Below are positions 52,094 to 62,147 of a stretch of 64,000 bases of DNA, one piece after another. The notes under the pieces were generated by a model, which was not told where the DNA came from, made no database searches, and was given only the letters and a program-made list of their open reading frames with translations. The translations under genes and the position numbers were made by a program. Each line of letters begins with the position of its first letter. Positions within the stretch are counted from its first letter, which is position 1. The stretch is from positions 2,666,001-2,730,000 of the forward strand of contig NZ_CP029197.1 in NCBI RefSeq assembly GCF_008639165.1. Direction: 5' to 3'. The DNA is from Streptomyces venezuelae ATCC 10712. GTDB lineage: Bacteria; Actinomycetota; Actinomycetes; Streptomycetales; Streptomycetaceae.

Positions 52094-52561
52094 ATGCGAA
52101 CGAAGATCAAGAGTGGTGTGCTGCGCGGAAGGCTGCTGCCCGCGGCGGCGCTGGCCTTCGCCGCGCTCGCCGTGACGACCAGCCCCGCCTCGGCCGCCGG
52201 CCTGCCGTGCAGCGGTTACGCCTGCGACAACTGGGACCCGAACACGGTCAGCTGGGACTCCGGCCCCACCACCGACGCCACGGCGACGGTACGCGGCTTC
52301 GCCACCGTGGAACTCCGGTCCGGGAAGAAGGACGGCCGGTGGTACGGCTGGGCCAGGACCGCCACCACCTACTACAAGTACGGGGTGTGGATCGACCGTT
52401 CCACGGACGGGGGCAGGACGTGGGACGGGACGCGGGGGTACGTGCACGCCGACGGCGGTCAGGAGTACACGTCGATGTCCTACTGGCCCGACGGCACGTG
52501 GCTGCGCGCCTGCGTCAACGTCGAGGGCATCGAGCTGAAGTGCACGGGGTGGGTGAGCTGA
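52094..52561 (+). CDS. small secreted protein
   Basis: 155 residues from ATG 52094 (AGGGAG Shine-Dalgarno). A Sec signal peptide ends at SPASA|AG (about residue 34). The mature part has four cysteines (CSGYAC...C...C), likely two disulphides, and many Trp/Tyr/Gly residues (RWYGWARTATTYYKYGVW). No family recognised. Located outside the cell; possibly an inhibitor, ligand or spore-coat type protein. Confidence 0.8.
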   Translation: MRTKIKSGVLRGRLLPAAALAFAALAVTTSPASAAGLPCSGYACDNWDPNTVSWDSGPTTDATATVRGFATVELRSGKKDGRWYGWARTATTYYKYGVWIDRSTDGGRTWDGTRGYVHADGGQEYTSMSYWPDGTWLRACVNVEGIELKCTGWVS

Positions 52562-52697
52562 CCCCGGCCGGGCGCCCGGCGGGGTGAGCTGAGGTACCTG
52601 CCGCCCGGCCGGATGAGCTGAGCTACCGGCCGCCCGGCCGGGTCAGCTGGGCAACCGGCCGAGCAACCGACCGCCCGGCCCGGTCAGCTGAACGACC
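52551..52697. repeat. about five degenerate 29-40 bp tandem repeats beginning at a stop codon
   Basis: Units start GGGTGAGCTGA or GGTCAGCTG at 52551, about 52582, 52611, 52641 and 52681 and end in CCGCCCGGCCGG. The first unit contains the TGA of the secreted-protein gene. The CCGCCCGGCCGG parts can form stems; the array lies between convergent genes. Confidence 0.8.
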
Positions 52698-52712
52698 CGC
52701 CCCCCGCCAGCG

Positions 52713-54050
52713 TCAGCGCACCGGCCGTGGCAGCCGTACGCGGACCAGGGTCGTCTCCACCTCGCTGTCGACCAGGCGGCCGTTCGCGTCGAAGGCGGCC
52801 GGGCCGTCCGTCATGCCGAAGTCGTTGTCGTTGAGCAGGACCAGCGTCGAGGAGCCTTCCAGGGCGAGGCCCTCGATCTTGCCGGGGACGCCCTCGACCC
52901 GGTTGAAGTCGACGATCAGCCGCTTGGCGAGGACCGGCGCCCCGGCCGCCGCCTCGTCGTCGAGCTGCTCCAGGGCCGGGCTCGCCGTGGAGTCCCACGC
53001 GGTGCCGAGGATGTCGGCGCCGCGGCGGAGGCGTACCTCGTAGGCGCGGGAGCCCTTGTCGGTGCGCTCCTGGACGAGGAGGCGGTCGCCGCCGAGGGCG
53101 ACGACGGAGGAGATCTTCAGCTCGGCGGTCTTCGTCTGGCCGGGCTCGACGACGCCGACCGGGTCGAAGCGGTAGGCGTACTCGGCCGTGACGCGGTTCT
53201 CGCGGGTCGAGAAGCGCAGCAGCCTGGTCGTGCGGGAGTCCTCGCCTGCGGCCTTGTCGGGGTTGAGCAGCGGGCTCTGCAGCGCCATGACGAGGTCGCC
53301 GTCGGGGAGCAGCGCGAGGCCCTCGAAGCCGCGGTTGATCTTGCGCTTGAGGAAGATCGAGGGGAGCGACTCGACGACCGGGTAGTCGGCGCCGGTCAGG
53401 CCGAGGCCCTTCGGCACGTGGCGGGCGAGGACCCGGCCCTTCGCGGAGACGTGCACGAGGGACGGGCCGTACTCGTCGACCAGCCAGAAGCTGCCGTCCC
53501 GGTCGCGCACGAGGCCCTCGGTGTCGAGGCCGTTCGGGTTGTACGGGAGCGGGGTCGAGGCGTTGTAGTCGTACGGGGCCTCGTCGCGGCCCGGCTGGTT
53601 GGGCAGGCCGGTGACGGGCGCGCCGGAGGCGGTGGTCAGCGGGATGGCCTTCAGCACCTGGACGCGGTCGCCGACGGTGCGGACCTTCACGATCGCCGGG
53701 TCGAAGCCGGGCACGGGGAAGGTGCGCCGCTTGTCCTTGCCGACCGAGATCTGGCCGTTGGGGCCCCGGTCGGTCACCGTCCAGTACTCGCCGCGCCGCT
53801 CGGCCGGGTACAGGTCGCTGCCGATGCCGCCGAGGTCGACGTCCCGGTCGTCGGCGACGGTGCCGGGGAGGAGGCGGTTGCTGAAGGCGGCCAGCGGGAT
53901 GTCCGGCAGGGTCGAGGTGGTGACGACCCGGGCGGCCGAGCCGTGCCGCGCGGGCTCGGCCTCGGCCGTACCCATGACCACCGTGAGCGCGAGCGCGGCG
54001 GAGAGCGGCAGCGCTACGGTGGCGGGCCGGCGCAGGAGGCGCGGATTCAT
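52713..54050 (-). CDS. secreted esterase-like activity of phytase protein
   Basis: 445 residues from ATG 54050 with AGGGAG in front. The signal peptide is cleaved after about TAEAEPA. The rest is a beta-propeller of the phytase-like esterase family (PF13449): GGIGSDLYP, YWTVTDRGPNGQ, DTEGLVRDRDGSFWLVDEYG, FEGLALLPDGDLVMALQS and KIEGLALEG. These proteins hydrolyse phosphate or other esters outside the cell. The open frame extends upstream, but the signal peptide fixes the start. Confidence 0.9.
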   Translation of the reverse strand: MNPRLLRRPATVALPLSAALALTVVMGTAEAEPARHGSAARVVTTSTLPDIPLAAFSNRLLPGTVADDRDVDLGGIGSDLYPAERRGEYWTVTDRGPNGQISVGKDKRRTFPVPGFDPAIVKVRTVGDRVQVLKAIPLTTASGAPVTGLPNQPGRDEAPYDYNASTPLPYNPNGLDTEGLVRDRDGSFWLVDEYGPSLVHVSAKGRVLARHVPKGLGLTGADYPVVESLPSIFLKRKINRGFEGLALLPDGDLVMALQSPLLNPDKAAGEDSRTTRLLRFSTRENRVTAEYAYRFDPVGVVEPGQTKTAELKISSVVALGGDRLLVQERTDKGSRAYEVRLRRGADILGTAWDSTASPALEQLDDEAAAGAPVLAKRLIVDFNRVEGVPGKIEGLALEGSSTLVLLNDNDFGMTDGPAAFDANGRLVDSEVETTLVRVRLPRPVR

Positions 54051-54182
54051 CTGAACTCCCTTTGACACATGGTTGTCGCCCATGGAGGCGGCCTCATGGT
54101 CCATTTCCGGCCACAACGCCGGGCGTCGGGAACGCGACGGCGGGGGGAGTCCTCGGTGAACGCGCGGCGCCGCGCAGGACGG

Positions 54183-54224
54183 GCGGTAGCCGCCGGGCCG
54201 CTCCCCCGCCCCGGCGGCTACCGC
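54183..54224 (-). terminator. long hairpin terminator overlapping the DUF2079 stop
   Basis: A 15-bp perfect stem (54183-54197 with 54210-54224) with a 12-base loop. The stop codon of the gene at 54218 is inside the stem. Confidence 0.8.
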
Positions 54225-55894
54225 AGGAACAGGCTCGTGCCGACGTCCGTAGGGACGGCCTCGCGGATCGGTGTGCTGTCCGGGCCCGGCAGCCGCATGC
54301 CGGGGATCGGCACCCGCCGGGTGCGGTGCAGCAGGACCGCCCCGTCGCGTTCCCGGACCTTCGTGTACCCGTGGGCCAGCAGCAGCTCCACGCGCCGCCG
54401 TTGCTCGTCGAGCGAGGCGAACGGGAAGGTGCGGCCCGACACCCGGAGGACGACCCAGTCGGCGCCCCGGGGGGTCGCGTCCGCGAGGACGACCCGGGTA
54501 CGGGCGGTCAGCCGGGGCGCGACGACGTTGTCCGCCTCCACCGTCGCCCCGTCGGGGACGAGTTCGGCCGCCGCGGCGAGCGCCGCGCGGTCGGTCGGGG
54601 GCCGCCAGGCGCCCGGCTGGAAGAAGAGGACGAGGCCCAGGCCGAAGGAGGCCGCCGTGGCCAGGGCGATCCCCGCGCTCCCCCACCACAGGGCCGGCGC
54701 GCGCCTTCCGTACGAGGTCCGGTGCATCCGTCCCAGCGTCTCCAGCGCGGCCGTCAGCAGGATCGGCCACAGGAAGGCGTCGTAGTGGTTGATCACCGGC
54801 CAGTGGTTGGGGTTGTCGGAGAGGACCCGCTCCGCGAGCAGCGGGACGGCGAGCAGGAAGGTCGGGGAGCCGAGCGGGAGCAGGGCCAGACTGCCCAGGA
54901 TCCAGGCCGTCATGGCGACCTTCACGCCGGGGGTGACGGCGACCTGGAACAGCACCCACGGTTCGGCGAGGACGTGGGCCAGGGCGGCGCGCGGGTCGGC
55001 GCCGAGGCTGCCGTACGACCAGTAGTAACCCTCGGGGCCGCCCATCGCCGGCAGGAACCAGGTGATCACGGCGACCGAGACGAGGGGTCCGGCCAGGGCG
55101 AGGGCGAGCCCGGTGGCCCGGCCGTGGCGGTGGCCGGCGCGGTGCGCCCGTACGGCGAGGACCAGGCCGAAGGCTCCGACGACGAGCCCCATGTCCTCCT
55201 TCGTGGTGCAGAGCAGGGCCGCCCAGCAGGCCGCGGCGGCGTACCGCCGGGCGAGGCCGCGCTCCAGCATGAGCAGGGTGAACGGTACGGCGAAGGCCAC
55301 CTCGTGGAAGCCGTTGTACGCGGAGTTCAGCAGCGGCCACCCCAGCGCGTACACCAGGCCGGCGAGGTCCGCCGCCCGCCGTGCGGTGCGGGGCGGGGCG
55401 TCCGCGAAGGAGTGCCGGGCGATGCGCCGGACCGCCGGCACGCCCACCGCGAACAGCGCGGCCTGCGCGAGGAGGAGGACCCTCGGGTCGTCCCACAGCC
55501 AGTACAGCGGGGCGAGCAGGGCGAGCGCCGGGGTGAAGTGGTCGCCGAGGAGGGAGAAGCCGGGCGGGAACTCGTGGTGCACGTTCTTGATGGGCGACCT
55601 GGGCAGTTCGAAGTGCGCGTAGGCGCGGACGGCCTGGTCGAAGATGCCGAGGTCGAAGCCGGTGAGCCGCATGGCCGTCCAGGACTGCAGGCCGATGCCG
55701 CAGCAGACGAGGAAGCAGAGGAGGGTGAGGGCGGTACCGGACCGCCAGGACGACGGTGCCGGCGGTGCCGACGGTGCCGGGGTCTGCGCGCGGTCGGCCG
55801 CGCGCGGTCGTGGCGCGACGGCCAGTCGCTCCCCCGGCCCCTCCCCCGCCCCCTCCTGCGGTCGTTCGGACGCTTGTGTAGACATGTCCCCCAT
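54218..55894 (-). CDS. DUF2079 polytopic membrane protein
   Basis: 558 residues from ATG 55894 (55885 is an alternative). A Pro/Ala-rich N-terminus of 50 residues is followed by about ten membrane helices and a soluble C-terminal domain. DUF2079 markers are DLGIFDQAVRAYAHFELPRSP and HHEFPPGFSLLGDHFTP, where Asp and His residues resemble GT-C glycosyltransferases. It may transfer sugars from lipid carriers. TAAAGT 8-13 bases before ATG 55894 suggests a leaderless start. Confidence 0.87.
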   Translation of the reverse strand: MGDMSTQASERPQEGAGEGPGERLAVAPRPRAADRAQTPAPSAPPAPSSWRSGTALTLLCFLVCCGIGLQSWTAMRLTGFDLGIFDQAVRAYAHFELPRSPIKNVHHEFPPGFSLLGDHFTPALALLAPLYWLWDDPRVLLLAQAALFAVGVPAVRRIARHSFADAPPRTARRAADLAGLVYALGWPLLNSAYNGFHEVAFAVPFTLLMLERGLARRYAAAACWAALLCTTKEDMGLVVGAFGLVLAVRAHRAGHRHGRATGLALALAGPLVSVAVITWFLPAMGGPEGYYWSYGSLGADPRAALAHVLAEPWVLFQVAVTPGVKVAMTAWILGSLALLPLGSPTFLLAVPLLAERVLSDNPNHWPVINHYDAFLWPILLTAALETLGRMHRTSYGRRAPALWWGSAGIALATAASFGLGLVLFFQPGAWRPPTDRAALAAAAELVPDGATVEADNVVAPRLTARTRVVLADATPRGADWVVLRVSGRTFPFASLDEQRRRVELLLAHGYTKVRERDGAVLLHRTRRVPIPGMRLPGPDSTPIREAVPTDVGTSLFLR

Positions 55895-55945
55895 GGCCAA
55901 GACTTTACGGTGCGTTCCTCTCGCCCCAAGGGGGAGAATCCCGCC

Positions 55946-57097
55946 ATGGTGATCACCGCACGTGCGCTCAACCGCTCCACCCTCGACCGTCAGTTGCTGC
56001 TCGGCCGGGCGTCGATCGGCGTCGAGGACGCCGTACGGCGGGTGGTGGCCCTCCAGGCGCAGCAGCCGGGTTCGCCCTATGTGGCGCTGTGGAACAGGGT
56101 CGCCGGCTTCGATCCGGCGCGGCTCGACGAGGCGGTGGCCGGTTTCGCGCTGGTCCGCTCGACCCTGATGCGGCTCACGCTGCACCTGGTGCACGCCGCG
56201 GACTACCGGGCGTTCCGGGAGGCCATGGAGCCGACGCTGCGCGGTTCGCGGCTGCACGATCCCCGGTTCAAGGCGGCGGGGTTCACGGCCGCCGACGCCG
56301 ACGCCCTGCTGCCCGCTCTCCTGGAGTACGCCGGGGAGGCGCGGAGCGGGGCCGAGATGCGGGAGCGCCTGGAGGAGGCGTGGGGCGGGCCGGTGGAGGC
56401 CGTGGTGTGGCGGATGATCCGGCAGTACGCGCCGCTGTGGCACGCGCCGACCGGGCCGCCGTGGTCGTTCGGGGCGGCGCAGTCGTTCGTGACGGCGGGC
56501 GGGCCGCTGCCGGTGCTGGGTGATCCGGACGCGGCGGCGGCGGGGCTCGCCGTCCTGATCCGGCGCTATCTGGAGGGCTTCGGGCCGGCGTCCGTACCGG
56601 ACATGGCGCAGTTCGCGACGGCGCCGCGGGGCAAGGTGCGGGAGGCGGTACGGCTCCTCGCCGGCGAGCTCACGGAGTACGAGGGGCCGGGCGGGACGGT
56701 GCTGTACGACGTGCCCGGGGCGGTGCTGCCCGACGAGGACGCTCCGGCGCCGCCCCGGCTGATGGCCATGTGGGACAGCGTCCTGCTGGCGTACGCGGAC
56801 CGTGGCCGGGTCATTCCGCCCGAGTACCGCAAACACGTGATCCGGGTGAACGGCGACACGCTGCCGACGCTCCTCCTCGACGGGTACGTGGCCGGGGTGT
56901 GGCGCCCGGTCGAGGGAGGCATCGAGGCCTCGGCCTTCCACCCGCTGCCCGCCCGGGTCTGGGCGGAGCTCGCGGTGGAGGCCGAGGCGCTCGGCGGCTT
57001 CCTCACCGCCCGGGACGCCCGGGTCTACGGCCGCTACGACCACTGGTGGGTCAAGGGACTTCCCACGGTCGAGACCCGGGTGCTGCCGGGGTCCTGA
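55946..57097 (+). CDS. winged-helix (HTH_42) protein, AlkZ-like DNA glycosylase family
   Basis: 383 residues from ATG 55946 (GGGGGAG upstream). The N-terminal LLLGRASIGVEDAVRRVVAL is followed by QAQQPGSPYVALW, which contains the QxQ motif of AlkZ/YcaQ glycosylases that unhook interstrand crosslinks and alkylated bases. Three winged helices follow, as in the family. In Streptomyces, AlkZ (azinomycin resistance) is one member and many others are housekeeping YcaQ-like proteins. No biosynthetic cluster is nearby. Confidence 0.8.
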   Translation: MVITARALNRSTLDRQLLLGRASIGVEDAVRRVVALQAQQPGSPYVALWNRVAGFDPARLDEAVAGFALVRSTLMRLTLHLVHAADYRAFREAMEPTLRGSRLHDPRFKAAGFTAADADALLPALLEYAGEARSGAEMRERLEEAWGGPVEAVVWRMIRQYAPLWHAPTGPPWSFGAAQSFVTAGGPLPVLGDPDAAAAGLAVLIRRYLEGFGPASVPDMAQFATAPRGKVREAVRLLAGELTEYEGPGGTVLYDVPGAVLPDEDAPAPPRLMAMWDSVLLAYADRGRVIPPEYRKHVIRVNGDTLPTLLLDGYVAGVWRPVEGGIEASAFHPLPARVWAELAVEAEALGGFLTARDARVYGRYDHWWVKGLPTVETRVLPGS

Positions 57098-57121
57098 CGG
57101 ACGGCGACCCGGTCGGGGCCT

Positions 57122-57177
57122 GTGTCGGCCGCCGGGCCCGTATCGGCCGCCAGGCCCCGTATCAGCCGCCAAGCCGC
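57122..57177. repeat. three tandem copies of a 19-bp unit
   Basis: GTNTCGGCCGCCGGGCCC-type units at 57122, 57140 and 57159, between the convergent winged-helix and kdpC genes. Confidence 0.8.
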
Positions 57178-57186
57178 CCCCCTCCG

Positions 57187-57861
57187 TCAGCCCTTCGTCG
57201 CCACGAGCTGCTTGAGGGCGATGTTGAGCTTCAGGACGTTGACGCGGGGCTCGCCGACGAAGCCGAGGATCCGGCCGTCGGTGTGGTCGGCGACGAGCCG
57301 GTCGACCTGGGCGACGGGGAGCCCGTTGCGTTCGGCGACGCGGTGGACCTGGAGCTTCGCGTACGCGGGTGAGATGTGCGGGTCGAGTCCGGAGCCGGAG
57401 GAGGTGACGGCGTCGGCGGGCACGTCGGAGGGCTTCACCTGGTGGTCGGCCGTGGAGTTGTCCTCGACGACGGCGGCCTTGGCGTCCTTCACCCACCGGA
57501 TCAGCTCGGCGTTGTCGCCGGAGCGGTTGGTGGCACCGGACAGGATGAGCGAGTACCGGGTGTTGACGGAGTTGGTGCCGAGGCCGTTGGAGGGGCGTGG
57601 CTGGAACCAGCGCAGGTCGGGGGCCGGGGTGTCCTCGCCGTCCTTCAGGGGCAGGTCGTAGCGCTGGCCGATGAGTTCGGAGCCGACGACCTTTCCGCTC
57701 GCGTCCTCGATCTCCGAGCCGTTCGCCTTCCCGGGGAAGGCGAGTTGGGCGGCGCCGGTGACGGCGAGCGGGTAGAGCACGCCGCAGACGACGGTCAGGA
57801 CGAGGAGGGCGCGCAGGCCCGCCCACAGGACACGGCCGGTGTTCGCCGCTGAGTTGTTCAT
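57187..57861 (-). CDS. kdpC: potassium-transporting ATPase subunit C
   Basis: 224 residues. One N-terminal membrane helix (LRALLVLTVVCGVLYPLAV), then the typical KdpC sequence: QRYDLPL, RWFQPRPS, SGSGLDPHISPAYAKLQVHR and GEPRVNVLKLNIALKQL. KdpC stabilises the KdpFABC complex in the membrane. Last gene of the kdp operon; no kdpDE is present downstream in the window. Confidence 0.96.
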   Translation of the reverse strand: MNNSAANTGRVLWAGLRALLVLTVVCGVLYPLAVTGAAQLAFPGKANGSEIEDASGKVVGSELIGQRYDLPLKDGEDTPAPDLRWFQPRPSNGLGTNSVNTRYSLILSGATNRSGDNAELIRWVKDAKAAVVEDNSTADHQVKPSDVPADAVTSSGSGLDPHISPAYAKLQVHRVAERNGLPVAQVDRLVADHTDGRILGFVGEPRVNVLKLNIALKQLVATKG

Positions 57862-57867
57862 CGTGTG

Positions 57868-59973
57868 TCAGCCGATTCCGGGGATGAGGGTGAGGAGCAT
57901 GTCGATGAGCTTGATGCCGATGAAGGGGGCGATGAGGCCGCCGAGTCCGTAGAGGCCGAGGTTGCGGCGGAGCATCGAGTCGGCGCTGCTCGGCCGGTAG
58001 CGCACGCCCTTCAGGGCCAGCGGGACGAGGGCGATGATGATCAGCGCGTTGAAGATGACGGCGGAGAGGATCGCGGACTCGGGCGAGGTCAGGCCCATGA
58101 TGTTGAGCTTGTCCAGCGAGGGGTGGGCGACGGCGAACATCGCGGGGATGATCGCGAAGTATTTCGCCACGTCGTTGGCGATCGAGAAGGTCGTCAACGC
58201 TCCTCGGGTGATGAGGAGTTGCTTGCCGATCTCGACGATCTCGATGAGCTTGGTCGGGTTGGAGTCGAGGTCGACCATGTTGCCGGCCTCCTTCGCGGCC
58301 GACGTGCCCGTGTTCATCGCCACGCCGACGTCCGCCTGCGCCAGCGCCGGGGCGTCGTTGGTGCCGTCGCCGGTCATGGCGACCAGCTTCCCGCCTGCCT
58401 GCTCCCGCTTGATGAGCGCCATCTTGTCCTCGGGGGTGGCTTCGGCGAGGAAGTCGTCGACACCGGCCTCCTCGGCGATGGCCTTCGCGGTCAGCGGGTT
58501 GTCACCCGTGATCATGACCGTGCGGATGCCCATCCGGCGCAGTTCGTCGAACCGCTCCCGCATGCCCTCCTTGACGACGTCCTTCAGGTGGATGACGCCG
58601 AGGACACGCGCGCCCGCGCCGTCCTCCAGAGCCACGAGCAGCGGCGTGCCACCAGCCTGGGAAATCCGGTCCGTGAGCGCCTGCGCGTCCTCGGAGACAC
58701 TGCCGCCCCGCTCCTTCACCCAGGCCACGACCGCTCCGGTCGCGCCCTTCCGTACCTTCCTGCCGTCCACGTCCACGCCCGACATGCGGGTCTGGGCGGT
58801 GAACTCGATCCACTCGGCGTGGGCCAGTTCGCCCTGGTGGCGCTCGCGCAGGCCGTACGCCTGCTTCGCGAGGACCACGATCGAGCGGCCCTCCGGCGTC
58901 TCGTCCGCGAGGGAGGAGAGCTGGGCGGCGTCGGCCAGTTCGGCCTCCGTCGTGCCGGCGACCGGGACGAACTCCGAGGCCTGCCGGTTGCCCAGGGTGA
59001 TCGTGCCCGTCTTGTCGAGGAGCAGCGTGGAGACGTCACCGGCGGCCTCGACCGCGCGGCCCGACATCGCCAGGACGTTGCGCTGGACCAGCCGGTCCAT
59101 GCCCGCGATGCCGATCGCGGAGAGCAGCGCGCCGATCGTGGTCGGGATCAGGCAGACGAGCAGGGCCGTCAGCACGATCAGCGAGGTCTGCTCGTCCGCT
59201 CCGGCGTAGATCGCGAACGGCTTCAGCGTCACCACGGCCAGCAGGAAGACGATCGTCAGCGAGGCGAGCAGGATGTTGAGGGCGATCTCGTTGGGGGTCT
59301 TCTGCCGGGCGGCGCCCTCGACGAGGTTGATCATCCGGTCGATGAACGTCTCGCCGGGCTTCGTCGTGATCTTCACGACGATCCGGTCGGAGAGCACCTT
59401 CGTGCCGCCGGTGACCGCGCACCGGTCGCCGCCGGACTCGCGGATGACCGGGGCCGACTCGCCCGTGATGGCCGACTCGTCGACGCTGGCCACGCCTTCG
59501 ACGACGTCACCGTCGCCGGGGATGGTGTCGCCGGCCTCGCAGACGACCAGGTCGCCGACGCGCAGCTCGGTGCCGGGGACCCGCTCCTCGTGCGGGCCGG
59601 TGATCCGGCGGGCGACGGTGTCGGTCTTGGCCTTGCGCAGGGTGTCGGCCTGCGCCTTGCCGCGTCCCTCGGCGACCGCCTCCGCGAGGTTGGCGAAGAC
59701 CGTGGTCAGCCAGAGCCAGGCGGTGATCGCCCAGCCGAACCAGTCCCCCGGGTTGGTGACCGCGAGGACCGTGGTGACGATCGAGCCGATCAGCACCACG
59801 AACATGACGGGGGACTTGACCATGACCCGGGGGTCGAGCTTCCTGATCGCGTCGGGGAAGGACGTGACGAGCTGCTTGGGGTCGAACAGTCCGCCGCCGA
59901 CGCGTCCGGCCTCGGCGGGCCGGCCGCCGGGCGCCTCCGACTGCGGGGGCCGGGTGGGGGTGATGGTGCTCAT
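57868..59973 (-). CDS. kdpB: potassium-transporting P-type ATPase subunit B
   Basis: 701 residues. Phosphorylation motif DKTGTITLG, actuator motif TGES ([10 protein letters not shown]), hinge motif [17 protein letters not shown], and about seven membrane helices. It hydrolyses ATP to drive K+ uptake. ATG 59973 overlaps the stop of kdpA by four bases (ATGA). Confidence 0.97.
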   Translation of the reverse strand: MSTITPTRPPQSEAPGGRPAEAGRVGGGLFDPKQLVTSFPDAIRKLDPRVMVKSPVMFVVLIGSIVTTVLAVTNPGDWFGWAITAWLWLTTVFANLAEAVAEGRGKAQADTLRKAKTDTVARRITGPHEERVPGTELRVGDLVVCEAGDTIPGDGDVVEGVASVDESAITGESAPVIRESGGDRCAVTGGTKVLSDRIVVKITTKPGETFIDRMINLVEGAARQKTPNEIALNILLASLTIVFLLAVVTLKPFAIYAGADEQTSLIVLTALLVCLIPTTIGALLSAIGIAGMDRLVQRNVLAMSGRAVEAAGDVSTLLLDKTGTITLGNRQASEFVPVAGTTEAELADAAQLSSLADETPEGRSIVVLAKQAYGLRERHQGELAHAEWIEFTAQTRMSGVDVDGRKVRKGATGAVVAWVKERGGSVSEDAQALTDRISQAGGTPLLVALEDGAGARVLGVIHLKDVVKEGMRERFDELRRMGIRTVMITGDNPLTAKAIAEEAGVDDFLAEATPEDKMALIKREQAGGKLVAMTGDGTNDAPALAQADVGVAMNTGTSAAKEAGNMVDLDSNPTKLIEIVEIGKQLLITRGALTTFSIANDVAKYFAIIPAMFAVAHPSLDKLNIMGLTSPESAILSAVIFNALIIIALVPLALKGVRYRPSSADSMLRRNLGLYGLGGLIAPFIGIKLIDMLLTLIPGIG

Positions 59974-61634
59974 GCTGCGAGCCCTTCGGCGAGCGGTCCC
60001 AGCGCGAGGGCCGGGAAGTAGGTGAGACCGGCGACGATGAGGATCGTGCCGACGAGCAGTCCGGTGAACAGCGGCTTCTCGGTGCGCAGGGTGCCCGCCG
60101 TCTCCGGTACGGGCGTCTGCTCGGCCAGCGAGCCGGCGAGCGCGAGCACGAACACCATGGGCAGGAACCGGCCGAGCAGCATCGCGATGCCGATGGTCGA
60201 GTTGAACCACTGGGTGTCCGCGTTGAGGCCGGCGAAGGCCGAACCGTTGTTGTTGGCGCCCGAGGTGTAGGCGTAGAGGATCTCGGAGAAGCCGTGCGCG
60301 CCGGAGTTCGTCAGGGAGTGCGACGGGGTGTCCAGGACGAACGAAGCCGCCGTGAAGCACAGCACCAGCGCCGGTGTGATCAGGATGTAGAGCGCGGCGA
60401 ACTTGATCTCCCGCGTGCCGATCTTCTTGCCCAGGTACTCCGGGGTCCGGCCGACCATCAGTCCGGCGATGAACACCGCGATGATCGCCATGATCAGCAT
60501 GCCGTAGAGGCCGGAGCCGACGCCGCCGGGCGCGATCTCGCCGAGCTGCATGCCCAGCATGGTGATCCCGCCGCCGAAGCCGGTGTACGAGGAGTGGAAG
60601 GAGTTCACCGCTCCCGTGGAGGTCAGTGTGGTGGCGACCGCGAAGATCGAGGAGCCGCCGATGCCGAACCGGGTCTCCTTGCCCTCCGTCGCCCCGCCGG
60701 CCAGGTCGAACGCCGGTCCGTGGTGGGCGAACTCGGTCCACATCATCAGCGCCGTGAAGCCGAGCCAGATCGCGGCCATCGTGCCGAGGATCGCGTATCC
60801 CTGCTTCAGGGAGCCGGCCATCCGGCCGAAGGTCCGGGTCAGCGCGAAGGGGATGACGAGGATCAGGTAGATCTCGAAGAGGTTGGAGAGGCCGTTGGGG
60901 TTCTCGAAGGGGTGGGCGGAGTTGGCGTTGAAGTAGCCGCCGCCGTTCGTGCCCAGCTCCTTGATGACCTCCTGGGAGGCGACCGCGCCGCCGTTCCACT
61001 GCTGTGTGCCGCCCATGAACTGGCCGACCTCGTGGATGCCGGCGAAGTTCTGGATGGCACCGCAGGCGACCAGCACCAGGGCGCCGACGACGGAGATCGG
61101 GAGCAGGACGCGGACGACGCCCCGGACCAGGTCGGCCCAGAAGTTGCCGAGTTCGCCGGTACGGGACCTGGTGAAGCCGCGGACGAGGGCGACGGCGACC
61201 GCGATGCCGACCGCCGCCGACACGAAGTTCTGCACCGCGAGGCCGCCGGTCTGCACGACGTGGCCCATGGCCTGCTCGCCGTAGTACGACTGCCAGTTGG
61301 TGTTCGCCACGAAGGAGGCGGCCGTGTTGAAGGCCTGGTCCGGGTCGATCGACACGAAGCCGAGCGAACCCGGCAGCGAGCCCTGCACCCGCTGGAGCAG
61401 GTACAGGAAGAGGACGCTCACGGCGGAGAAGGCGAGGACGCCGCGGAGGTAGGCGGGCCAGCGCATCTCCACCGACGGGTTGGCGCCGATGCCCTTGTAG
61501 ATCCACTTCTCCACCCGCAGGTGCTTGTCGGAGGAGTAGACCCTGGCCATGTGGTCGCCCAGCGGCCGGTACGACAGGCCGAGCGCGACGACCAGAGCGA
61601 GGAGCTGGAGGACCCCAGCGAGAACGGGACTCAT
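59970..61634 (-). CDS. kdpA: potassium-transporting ATPase subunit A
   Basis: 554 residues, with about ten membrane helices and four pseudo-repeats of K+ channel pore loops (for example [28 protein letters not shown] and [14 protein letters not shown]). It forms the selectivity filter for K+. Start ATG 61634, 9 bases after the kdpF stop. Confidence 0.97.
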   Translation of the reverse strand: MSPVLAGVLQLLALVVALGLSYRPLGDHMARVYSSDKHLRVEKWIYKGIGANPSVEMRWPAYLRGVLAFSAVSVLFLYLLQRVQGSLPGSLGFVSIDPDQAFNTAASFVANTNWQSYYGEQAMGHVVQTGGLAVQNFVSAAVGIAVAVALVRGFTRSRTGELGNFWADLVRGVVRVLLPISVVGALVLVACGAIQNFAGIHEVGQFMGGTQQWNGGAVASQEVIKELGTNGGGYFNANSAHPFENPNGLSNLFEIYLILVIPFALTRTFGRMAGSLKQGYAILGTMAAIWLGFTALMMWTEFAHHGPAFDLAGGATEGKETRFGIGGSSIFAVATTLTSTGAVNSFHSSYTGFGGGITMLGMQLGEIAPGGVGSGLYGMLIMAIIAVFIAGLMVGRTPEYLGKKIGTREIKFAALYILITPALVLCFTAASFVLDTPSHSLTNSGAHGFSEILYAYTSGANNNGSAFAGLNADTQWFNSTIGIAMLLGRFLPMVFVLALAGSLAEQTPVPETAGTLRTEKPLFTGLLVGTILIVAGLTYFPALALGPLAEGLAA

Positions 61635-61643
61635 GGTGCGGCC

Positions 61644-61733
61644 TCAGAACCTCTCGGGCTTGACGAGGGCGAGGACGAGGTAGCCCAGGAGGGCGGCGGC
61701 CACCAGCAGACCGACGATGTTCTCGGCACTCAC
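61644..61733 (-). CDS. kdpF: K+-transporting ATPase small subunit F
   Basis: 29 residues ([20 protein letters not shown], then LALVKPERF) from GTG 61733. A single membrane helix ending in KPERF is the hallmark of KdpF, which stabilises the complex. It is coupled by GTGA overlap to a further small gene upstream. Confidence 0.93.
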   Translation of the reverse strand: MSAENIVGLLVAAALLGYLVLALVKPERF

Positions 61734-61813
61734 AGCTTGGCCACCCCCTTGGCGATGAAGGCCACCAGCGCGAAGACCGCGATCGTGGTGACGACGAAGG
61801 CCACGTCGGCCAT
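61730..61813 (-). CDS. 27-residue membrane peptide at the head of the kdp operon
   Basis: [20 protein letters not shown] followed by AKGVAKL, from ATG 61813 with GGGAG six bases upstream. A single hydrophobic helix with a basic end. The stop overlaps the kdpF start (GTGA). Streptomyces kdp operons often carry such a gene, but it is seldom annotated; it could be a KdpF-like subunit or a translational leader. Confidence 0.75.
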   Translation of the reverse strand: MADVAFVVTTIAVFALVAFIAKGVAKL

Positions 61814-62147
61814 CGTGAGCTCCCGGATGCACGAAGAAGGAAGAACGGATTCTCGGACCAGATGAGGAAACCTCTCCGCAGGCCGCTCGCCGCCTCCGTT
61901 GACGTGCCCCTAACGCCGCGAATGCCCGTCTTGACGCTTCCTCTACGCGCAGCCCGCCCCATTGCCAGTGGCCGGAAGCCGACATATCTTCGAGCGACAC
62001 CTACGGACCGGGATGCTCGTCAGTCCCGGGGCGGCCCGCCGTTCACGGGCCGGACGGCGGGGAGCGGACCCTCGGGGACGACGGGGAGGCTGGACGCCGG
62101 GCGTACGGGATATCCGTATCCACGTACCCGCAGGAGCTGAGCAGCAC
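61814..62147. other. divergent control region between kdp and urate oxidase
   Basis: No gene. It should contain the promoters of both operons. TTGACG occurs twice, 32 bases apart (61899, 61931). An inverted repeat TACGG-GATAT-CCGTA (62104-62118) sits 30 bases before the urate oxidase start and could be an operator. I looked for c-di-AMP (ydaO) riboswitch features before kdp and found none I could support. Confidence 0.4.
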
